Source of the DNA: Sisyra terminalis
Lineage: Eukaryota; Arthropoda; Insecta; Neuroptera; Sisyridae
Direction of reading: 5' to 3'
DNA length: 64,000 nt
Assembly (NCBI GenBank): GCA_958496175.1
Contig: OY292277.1
Coordinates: 9,672,001-9,736,000 of the forward strand
A model generated the notes under the pieces. That model was given only the letters and a program-made list of their open reading frames with translations. It did not search any database and was not told the origin of the DNA. A program made the position numbers and the translations under genes. Of the stretch, positions 55,329 to 64,000 are shown one piece after another. The stretch's first letter is position 1. Every line of letters begins with the position of its first letter.

Positions 55329-56898
55329 CTGCAAAGAAAAAAGAAAGGAAAATAGTTAATTGATCATTATTTTTAAGCCAAGGGCTGGTGTAGGACAATT
55401 ATAAACTTAACGTATAAACCAAGATGTTCAAGTCTTTTATTTTTATGAAAAATCAGGATTTTACCGTTAATGTAATATTCCTTAACTCCTCCAAGATTTC
55501 CTTAACCACTGGATACCCAGTTTATATTATATAAGATAATCGAAAAGCTCCAACAGACTTCTTCAGAAAATAAACATCTACTTCATATTTCCCATCAAAA
55601 AGCTTATGAACTTACAAAAATTTAAGTAGGTGCTTAAAAATGCTTAAAGATCACCGCTTAAATTTCAGTACCTCGTTACTATTTTGCGGTGGGTGTTTAC
55701 CATTGAAATTTAAACATTTCAAAATTAAAAAAAAAGGAGCTTTTGATGAGCCATTCGATAAAAACAGTAATTCTTCTTGTATCCGTAATAAAATTGGCTT
55801 CAATATTCGCTATCGTTAAAATTTATTGAAGTGCCAATAAATTATCTTCACCTTTCCCTAATAACATTTTACTGCAATTTCATAAAAATACGAGTATGGG
55901 CAATTTATTTTTCAAGTGCCGTGTAATCCACTTTTAACGAAAAATGAGCTTTTATTATACACTGGCAAATATATATATCTGTAGTCCATAAGTCTTTTCG
56001 AACGTTTTAAGAGGTGAACGGGGGTGGGGTGGGCTAAAAAAATAATGGGATGAGATAAAAAGATGAGATATGGAGAAGGTTTTTAAATTAAATAAACTTA
56101 AAGAGAATTACGGAATACTTTTCTCTAATGTAATTTCCTCGATAAAAGCTCTTATGGTTTTGTTTAGATTTTTTTATAGTAGAATCACAGTATCTGCGGT
56201 AATTCCATAAGATTTCTGGTGTGAAAGTGTTACTATTCGAAAGTTAGCATCACTTATGGACATTTTTTTAAAATAATTAAACTTTTGAACAATTTATTAT
56301 AAAAGGGGATGAAATAATCAATTTTTTGAAATAAATTTTGGGGTACCAATTTCATGCTGCACTCTTTAGTCAATTAAAAATTAAATTTTTAAAGGCAAAT
56401 TTAAAGGCAATTTTTGGGCAAAAAAAATTCTGGGTAAACAATGTTAGAATATTAGTTAGCATCTTTAAGCTTAAGTATTATTTTTTTTGAGGCATTTTCC
56501 AAATTTCTAATACCGTTGGAAACTCTGGAGTCAGTAGCTATTCTCTGCCTCATTTTAAATGACCAAAAATCAGACCAAAGTACTAAGTTGGTAAAATATA
56601 AAATTTCCTCCACTTTTGGTAAAAGCTTTCTAAGCGGTTTTTCGGCAGAATTAGCTTGGTGCGTATAAAACGTCAGATTTTAAAGGAATATATAAAACAT
56701 CGTATTGCTATGTAAAAAAATTAAACATTTTATATGCGACAACCTAATATTTCCTATTGTTACGGAACTTATTTCCCAAATTGCCATTAAGGATCGATAT
56801 TTTCACATCTAGATAGTGAAGATCTTCCAGATAAAATTTTCCTGGAGGATAAAGAAACCATGCATATTTTTACCTAAGAGTAATTGGCTTGTGTAGAA
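55329..56898. other. Start of the first visible Groucho intron
   Basis: Nothing beyond AT-rich sequence was recognised on either strand. The missing N-terminal Q-domain exon was searched for here and was not seen. Confidence 0.4.
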
Positions 56899-57035
56899 CA
56901 GTGTTTCTTAACCAAGGGCTGCGGAAGAAGTCCCTAGCAATATAAATTATGAAATTTTTGATAATAAATTTTGAAAAAATTATATTTTTCTATTTTCAAA
57001 GAGGTACGACTCACTTAAAAGGTTAAAAAACACTG
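56899..57035. mobile_element. Short hAT MITE
   Basis: The 137-bp element has inverted ends CAGTGTTTCTTAACC and GGTTAAAAAACACTG. The flanks gtgtagaa and gtattgaa match at 6 of 8. It is non-coding. Confidence 0.7.
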
Positions 57036-57599
57036 GTATTGAACTTATCTAGCAGCTAAATTTGTATCTATCAAATAGCTATCTTAAGGATACAATTATC
57101 TATTAGTGAATAAAAAATACTGACCCTAAGAAGCAGAATATTCTTCGGTTTAATTAACAATTTTTACAAACTTTTTTGCAAAATATTTTCGCTGTATAAT
57201 TTATAGAAGTCGACTTCAATCGTCCATTGTCAAAAATTAACTTTTGACCCTTTGTTTTTAATGATTAAACGGTGTTATACATAAAGTTGGTACTCGAAAA
57301 TTGCAAACTAAAAGTTGTAACCCGTTTTAAAACGTTCAACTATTGCCTTTTTATGAAACACTAAGCGCTTTTAAAAGTTATTGCATTCAAGATGCCAAAT
57401 TCCCAAGGATTAAAAACACTTGAATTTATGAAAAACGTTGAATAGGATGTCCAATGTTGGCTTTAACACAAATTCCCTGACTTTCCAGGTAAAAATCGTA
57501 TTTTTTCCCTGACTTTATGAAAAAAATTATCGACTAGAAAATTGAATCAATTTTGTTGTACAATAGATTGTAAAATTATTATTGCCTATAAGAAAACAT

Positions 57600-57960
57600 A
57601 GAAATTCACACAGATGAAGTACTAAGGGAACAATTTAACAAATACCTTGGCCACATTATTGCTCCAGGGACATAAGAACCAGAGAGACGAAACTGCCCAA
57701 GACAACCGATCCAAAATGGGCAGTGTTTCGGAAACTTAATTTCGTTCTATAAGACCACGACATTTCAATAAATCTCAAGCAAAAATTGTTCGATTTATGT
57801 ATCATATAGATTGGAAACAGCTTCGATTACCAACTAAATACGGAAAAGCTTAGAATTATGCAGTGTGCAATGAGGAAAAAAGACATCATAAAAATGGAGC
57901 TGGAGTTGGGTTCGAATTTCGTATCAAGCAAATTTTTGATATTTCTCAACTTACGGATTA
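57600..57960 (+). pseudogene. Reverse transcriptase relic 1
   Basis: Plus-strand translation with stops and shifts shows NKYLGHIIAPGT, then a segment resembling YG.ET..IT...GK.L..CSVQ. These parallel the 'F-KYLG' and 'TYG-ETW' motifs at the end of non-LTR reverse transcriptases. Heavily degraded. Confidence 0.45.
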
Positions 57961-58104
57961 TTATTAACGCTAGAGTCATTAAAGACCTTAGTAGTTATGA
58001 CGACAGTTGAAATACTTTAACTTTCCAGATTTCCCTCACCGTTAGTCACTAGCGAGAGCTTTCAATTTTCAAAATAATTGTATTTCAATTCAATTTTCGA
58101 CTCA

Positions 58105-58400
58105 TCCAACTATACCCACTTATCAATAGAAGGTCTCGTCTAAGTATGGAATGTTCAATGATGATATACAAATCAGTCATTAGACCACTGATCACATACT
58201 TTTGCGCAGTCTGGCTTCTATCCTCAAAGAAAAATCTCAATGACCTATAGGTGATCCAAAATAGAGTCTTGAGAATCATCACTAAAGCTCCATGGTATGT
58301 GAGAAACAACCAAATTCATCACGAAATGAACGTCCCATATATAAAACTTTCTAATCCAAATCACAAGGAATTTCCTTAACGGCCTAGAAAATTGTCCTAG
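58105..58400 (+). pseudogene. Jockey-like reverse transcriptase relic 2
   Basis: The plus strand reads LYKSVIRPLITYFCAVW, then (after one stop) VIQNRVLRIITKAPWYVRNN and QIHHEMNVPYIK. This is the order of motifs (Y-x-SxIRP..TY...W; QN..LR....APW..RN..IH..) at the C-terminal end of Jockey/R1-type reverse transcriptases. Broken by stop codons. It lies within a roughly 360-bp tandem array, so it was probably inserted there. Confidence 0.7.
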
Positions 58401-58639
58401 TGCAGTAGAACTAGGCTTAGGGGAAACTATAAATGAAAGAAGGCAGAAGCGGAAACTTCCTCAAGAGCTCCAAGAAATAGCAGTTGCTTGACCACAAGGT
58501 CAATAACAATCAACAAATAAAAAAGACAGGAATTAAATTCAACTCTTCCAGCTACTTACACGCCACTAAAGGTCAAATTCCTGCTATCACCACCATGATA
58601 TAGCGACACATAATAGTCCACAAAAAAGTTTAATGTAAA

Positions 58640-60000
58640 ATTTTTATAACTACAATTATATATTTTCGATACCTAATTAATAAATAACCCCCCCCCGTTC
58701 TATTTTGCTTATCAACCACCTACCCAAGTATTTCTGTTCCCTATTTTCCATTATGGTCCACGTATTACACAGAAAACTTACAAAACTCTCTTAACCTTTT
58801 TTATAAGAAATAATCTTTTATTATCTAAGTACTAACCAAATTTATAAAGAAATTAAAAGTTTCTAAAACTTAAGTTCCCCGACCCATTGAAATATTTTCC
58901 AGATTTCCCTCACCGTTGGGCACTGGCAAGAGCTTTTAATTCTCCAAATAATTGACTCATTTTCAATAAATTCATTTTTTAAAATATATTGTACAGTTTC
59001 TGTAAATACGATTATATATTTTCGATACCTAGTTAATACATGAAAACCACCTGCCTTTTTTGCTTATCAACCATCCTTCCAAGTTTTTCTATTCCCTATT
59101 TTCTATCGTGCTCCACATATTATACTGAAAACTTCCAAGAGTATTTTAACCACGTTTATTAGAAATAATCTTTTCCTATCTAAATACTAACCAAATTTAT
59201 GAGGAAATTAAAAGTTTCTAAAACTTAAGTTCCCCGACCCATTGAAATACTTTCCAGATTTCCCTCACCGTTGGGTACTGGCAAGAGCTTTCAATTCTCA
59301 AAGTAGTTGACCCATTCTCGGTAAATTCATATTTTTAAATTTATTGTACAACTTTTATAACTACGATTATATATTTTCGATACCTAATTAATAAATGAAG
59401 ACTCCCCTTCTATTTTGTTGATCAACCATTTTTCCAAGTATTTTCGATTCCTATTTTTCATTATGATCCACGTATTATACAGAAAACTTACAAGACTATC
59501 TTAACTATTTTTATTAGAAATAATCTTTTATATATAAATACTAATGATTATTATAAGTATATTAATGATTCTCATTTTTTGGATACTTAATATTCGATGT
59601 TTTTATTATATTTTTCGTACAATGTTTCGCCATTTTCGCAGCTTCCTCAGGTAAATCCTATGATGTCGTCCAAGAAATCTTTAATCAATACATTAACATT
59701 GCTGGTATTCTTATTCATGGTTATTATACATTAATGATACTCATTTTCTGGATACTGGACATCAGAGGATTTACCTGAGGAAGCTGCGAAAGTGGCGAAA
59801 CATTGTACGAAAAAATTAATAGAAACATCGAATATTAAGTAGATATCCAGAAAATGAGAATCATTAATGTATAAATACTAATCTTGCCGATTTTGCTTAT
59901 CAACCATCTTTCCAAATGTTTCTATTCCCTATTTTCCATCGTGTTCCACATATTACATAGAAAACTTACAAAATTCTCTTAATCTTTTTTATTAGAAAGT
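58640..60000. repeat. Tandem array, about 360-bp unit
   Basis: The words 'atatattttcgatacctaat' (about 58660, 59022, 59368) and 'cagatttccctcaccgttgg' (about 58902, 59258) recur with a period near 360 bp. A partial unit at 58023 lies to the left of the retrotransposon relic. The third unit is interrupted by a palindromic element at about 59575-59870, after which 'gcttatcaaccatctttcc' resumes. Confidence 0.8.
59575..59870. mobile_element. Palindromic element with CTGAGGAA-hairpin-GAAAC motif
   Basis: 'ttttggatacttaatattcgatgttttt' is mirrored by 'acatcgaatattaagtagatatccag'. On the plus strand 59775-59801 reads CTGAGGAA, GCTGC, loop GAAA, GTGGC, GAAAC, and the left arm carries the inverted copy (59624-59650). 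It is inserted in the third unit of the 360-bp array. No coding content. Confidence 0.78.
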
Positions 60001-61749
60001 TTTCAATGAACAGTAAAGTTAATATTGTAAATTGTTGATAAAGAACCAAACTTTTCAAATTTGTTGTGTCACCAAAAGTTAATTTTTTCGTTGCCAACCT
60101 AAAAAGAAACGGTTCCCTCAGGTTCGCCCCTTCTTCCCGAAGAAATTCTACATACATGAAAAATTGTAAAATTCTTTCTATTTTTTCCCCCCTGTTTATG
60201 TATTTTGCAAAAATGAATTAGATCCGTCAGATTTATAGTGGAGGCTCAGCTCCCGGGGAAAAATGATGAAAGTTGAATAAAAATAAAATTGCACGTTTAT
60301 GTTTGGAATGGAGATTTTTTTTTTTTTGTTCTTTAAACGTGGGGGTGAATTGGTAGTAAATGGAGGGATGGGACGATGAGGCGTAAAATAAATATAAAAT
60401 ATTTTTTTTTCTGTATAGATAGGTGAGTGGTGCGAGAAGAGCTCACCGTAGCATCGTACCATATACCACCCGAGCCGATACCATTTCCTCATCACAACCC
60501 TTAAATCCATCAATCTTTTATATCGGTCAAATGACTGCAATAACAAAAATGTATTGTTCGCGCAGAAAACAAACTGGAACCGTCATGCCTTCCCTCATCC
60601 TGTTTCCGCTCATCTCACATTCCCAAGCCATCATCCCCCCTCGTTCTTTCAATACAACAATATTTTATAAAATGGATCACATATATCTCCCGGCGTGCAC
60701 AGATAGACAGACAAACGGACAGATAGACCCAACGCCTCGCATATATATATATATATGTATAGCCTAACAACCTGTCCGTCCCCAGTCCCCAGTCGCCTCA
60801 ATCTCTCATCCCCTTGCGTTGGGGATGAGGGTAAACATGGCCGTGGGGCAACGAGACAAATCATTCTGTCACTGTTCGTCGTTCGATCACACCAATATAT
60901 TTTATATATTTGCCATCTTGTTCACTCTTCCTCATCCCTTTTCCCTAGTGCATGTAGTATGAGTTTACTCGGATTAGCAGCACGAAACTCAAAAATCGAT
61001 GTCACCACCGCTGAACCACCCCCAACTACTACGGTTCAGCGCCGATCCCTTTACCACGTTTCGATGTGTCACTCCAACCCCCCAATCCTAAACCTCTACG
61101 AGAGCGAAAAAAAAAGCGAACAACGAAAAAGAATGGCATCGCGGTCGGTTATGGAGCAACTCCCTCGCATTCCCGGTATGGAATGAGGGGATGAATGGGA
61201 AATATGTTAGGGTTTAGAATGGATGGATGGATAAACGATTCGGGAACGGGTAGTTTAGTGATGGACGTGTAGGAAACATTCAATATCTCCGTTTTATTTC
61301 TGATAAATGAGTGATATATTAGAAACTAAAAAAAAAAAGTAAAAAAAATATTTCCCCAAAATCTATCCAATTTTCCAACGCTTCAGGTCACATCGGCTTC
61401 ATTAATTTTGCACACGGGCAAAAATGCAATTTTAATCAACATTTTCCACCCCTCTCCAGTTCATCCCTGTTGTTTGGTCCTCAAATATTATTAATTATTA
61501 TGTGTATAATTGTGGGCTCATTAAAATAGAAATACAAATTAAATGTTGCAAATATTATCGGACATGATAATAATTTTATATTTAATTGTTATTTGTGTTT
61601 ATTTAATCCAAACATGTTAAAATTGATGTGCAGACAACAACTGGCAAAATATTTTCCCACTTGGTTGTTTCCAAACAATTTTCCAAACCGAATCGAAACG
61701 TTAATTCAATGCTTTCGGTAGAATTTTCATATCCATTGGTTTTCCTTAA
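60001..61749. other. Groucho intron, mixed composition
   Basis: About 60400-61250 is clearly less AT-rich than its surroundings, non-repetitive in this window, and has a short (TA) run near 60740. Open frames on both strands lack domain features. Such islands in a large developmental-gene intron can be enhancers, but nothing here proves it. Confidence 0.35.
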
Positions 61750-62479
61750 GGGGGGAAGCTGGTCTAGAATTTTGAAGAAACCGAAATTTTTTTTTGTCTT
61801 AAAAAGTACTTTAGGGTCATAAAAATAACATACCAAAGGATGGATGCCGGCAAAAATGTTTAAATGCCCAAACTTTCGCAGATTAAAGGTATATACGCAT
61901 TTAATATGATTTTATAGTACTTAAAACTTTAAACGCGTTTTTCTCGAAATCACTTTTTTTGAACTGGCCGAAGACATAACTCGAGAAAATCTTCACCGAT
62001 CTATACGAAATTTTCACAGTACATTCGAAATACCTTTCTCCGGAGACGTACGTAGGATTTTTTTTTTATATTGCATAGTTTTTTTTTTAATCAACAATTT
62101 TGTCGTTTTTTTATAGTGAAAATTTTAATGTTTTGTTCAAAAGTGCACCATTTCGCGAAAAAACAAAATATCGAAAAAATCCTACGTACGTCTCTTACTG
62201 TTGTCATATAGAAACTAAAAATTTTCAGGATTTTGTTCCAGGACAAAAATTAAGGAGGCTACATTTTCGGCCATGGACCCGTCTAAAAAATGAGGCGCCT
62301 CCGAAGAAATGCTGGACAGTCGCCATTTTGAATTTAATTGACAAGAAAAAATTTGTATTTGTATATTAACACCTAAATTATAAAACCTCTTTCACAGATT
62401 TTCGATTGATCTCTTTGTTGAGTCACAAAAGATTCATAAATTATGCCCATTTTTTCACACTCTAGACTAGCTTCCCCCC
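61750..62479. mobile_element. Element with GGGGGGAAGCTGGTCTAGA termini
   Basis: The ends GGGGGGAAGCTGGTCTAGA and TCTAGACTAGCTTCCCCCC are inverted with one mismatch. TTAA precedes the left end (61746-61749) but the right flank is gcaa, so the duplication is not intact. The interior 'cgtttttctcgaaatcac...aactgg' parallels the TTAA element at 17517-18323. No transposase is seen. Confidence 0.65.
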
Positions 62480-63599
62480 GCAAGACTTTACTTGATTTTT
62501 AGTAGATTATACCACCGCATTGTTTACGGTTTAAGAAAAGAATTTCAATTTTTATCAAAAGTGGATCCTGGTTTTTAAGGGTAAGGGGGAGGGGGGAGGA
62601 ATGACCTCTACTGGGGAGCAAAAAACAAATATTTAAGATCATGAGAAAACTCAGAAAATTTTTCAATAGATTGAGTTAGGGATGGCAAACTTTTTGAGGT
62701 CAAATTTTCTTCATTTTTTACGTATTACCTCGTGGGTCACTAATTTGCATGGGACCCATTAGCGTTTCATAAGGTGAAACATAGAGGAGGCGATACAAGT
62801 GCTATGGAAGTCTCTTTCTACAAAAATAATAACCAAAAGGTTGCCTATCCAGCAGGGGTTAGTTAAAGAGCTTGCATGGGTCAGATCCTGACCCACGGGT
62901 CCTATAGATTCGCCCAATCACCACTGTTCTAAGCCTTCTTGGATCCACTACTCAATTTAATATCTCTAGAAGGGTAGATACCATAAAACTTCTCAAAAAC
63001 ATATCCAATAGTATCCAACATAACTATATAAACTGAAATTTTTGTTGAAAATTCTACCAGATTATTAACCCTCAAAAAAATTAGTGTTCCCTTTCCATTA
63101 AAATCCTTTAATTGCTGAATATTTCCCAAAACGAAATATAAGAAGACAAATTAAAGTTATAAGTACTTGGAGTTTGCATCCTGCATGAAGATGCTTGCAA
63201 TTAAAGCGATTCATTAGGTTTAAATTATTTCAATTGATAACTTTTTTTGAAGCATTTCAAGCTTGAAATATTTCACAGGCAAACTTTACTATTGCAATTT
63301 TAGTAATGAATGAATTCATACTCTTTATATTTGATGCATTGCATCCTTCAAATAGATTTCAGTGCATACAGGGGCCGATAAAGGGGTGGCAAGCCGGACG
63401 ACTACCCGGGGCACTACATTTGAGGAATACCGAATCAAGGATAATTTTTTTTTAATTTGAAGTCAATTTGGATAGGTTATATAAAAGGGACCAAAATTAA
63501 TTTGGTCTGGGGCGCTAAAATCGCTAGAACCGGTCCTGAGTGCAATATACTTAGTAAATATCAAAATTATAAGCTAGATTTGTTGTGTCCATACTTTAC
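62480..63599. other. Intron sequence near the right edge
   Basis: A possible degraded hAT-like stretch begins near 62685 ('gggatggcaaactttttgagg') and continues to 'tgacccacgggtcctatag' near 62905. The ends are not clear enough to define. Otherwise nothing is recognised. Confidence 0.35.
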
Positions 63600-63735
63600 A
63601 TAATATTATTTAATTTTTTGCAGGAAAGTGGACTTAAAGGATGTAAATCCATATGCTAATTATTAATTCAGCGACGTTTCGGTCCTTTATTTGACCTTCA
63701 TCAGGCTTCTTAATATAAAGTATATACAAGTATAT
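63600..63735. mobile_element. Half copy of the 4925-5395 element
   Basis: 'ggaaagtggacttaaaggatg...ccatatgctaattattaatt' matches the left arm at 4936-5030. The minus strand at 63676-63704 reads CTGATGAA, GGTC/GACC pairing, GAAAC. The right arm is missing. Confidence 0.7.
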
Positions 63736-63742
63736 AATACCT

Positions 63743-64000
63743 TAGACTGATCAAAAAAAATTATATTTTTTTTTTCTTTTTTCTTAATTATCACGAAAAT
63801 ATTGTTGGGAATGACAAAAAAAAATTCTGTGAAAGTTTAAGCTCTTAATATTAATATTAAGAGGTGCCGCATCGCAAATTTGGATTTTCCATTTAAATAA
63901 CATGAGAACAATATTCCCTTGCACTTTGGAATTTTATAGTTCACGTTGGTGACAATATTTCGGAATGACCAAGGTATATTCTTGTAGAAAATTGAACGAT
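63743..64000. mobile_element. TAGACTGATTC family copy cut by window edge
   Basis: It starts TAGACTGATCAAAAA and continues 'gctcttaatattaatattaag' and 'aataacatgagaacaatatt' like the 9373-10477 left arm. It runs off the end of the window. Confidence 0.8.

Overview
This is nuclear DNA of an animal, most likely an insect. It is AT-rich, its genes are split by GT-AG introns, and it carries many small DNA transposons. The seven protein genes are arthropod-like orthologues of conserved eukaryotic families; a hemipteroid host is possible but the window cannot settle this.

Gene layout, left to right: a mitochondrial porin VDAC (+, coding 3044-8242, 4 coding exons, 282 aa); COP9 signalosome subunit 4 (-, 12090-9058, 5 exons, 409 aa); the DREAM/MuvB DNA-binding subunit LIN-54/Mip120 (+, 13432-19410, 8 exons, 773 aa); a four-zinc-knuckle ZCCHC9-type protein (-, 21511-20021, one exon, 496 aa); an unassigned 218-aa coiled-coil protein, weakly CENP-H-like (-, 22363-21707, one exon); the p24 cargo receptor TMED2 (-, 33211-32481, 3 exons, 204 aa); and the corepressor Groucho/TLE (-, 55328-34215, 9 exons in the window, about 688 residues). 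The first roughly 85 residues of Groucho are not seen and probably lie beyond the right edge. Exon joins for all spliced genes were checked by hand and keep frame. The genes are housekeeping or regulatory and do not form one pathway. VDAC/CSN4 and LIN-54/ZCCHC9 are convergent pairs; CSN4/LIN-54 is a divergent pair sharing about 1.3 kb.

The most unusual object is a palindrome of about 9.7 kb (about 22545-32280) between the coiled-coil gene and TMED2. It is mirrored about position 27248.5 with a spacer of about 60 bp. The inner arms look essentially identical, the outer arms differ by substitutions and indels, and each outer end is a short array of about 320-bp satellite monomers. Each arm holds diverged tandem units of about 0.9-1.25 kb. 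Each unit contains a tRNA-like segment with A-box/B-box sequence, and the two inner units of each arm hold perfect TGACGTCA octamers (ten in total). It resembles the architecture of Foldback-type elements but matches none I can name.

The introns, especially the 12-kb and larger Groucho introns, are packed with short palindromic elements. Target-site duplications readable by eye support hAT-like (8 bp), Mutator-like (9 bp), TTAA-type and pogo-like (TA) insertions, several of them nested. Other intronic repeats are a six-copy 219-bp tandem array with an uninterrupted reading frame, a roughly 360-bp tandem array broken by non-LTR retrotransposon debris, and four elements sharing a CTGANGAA-hairpin-CGAAAC motif.
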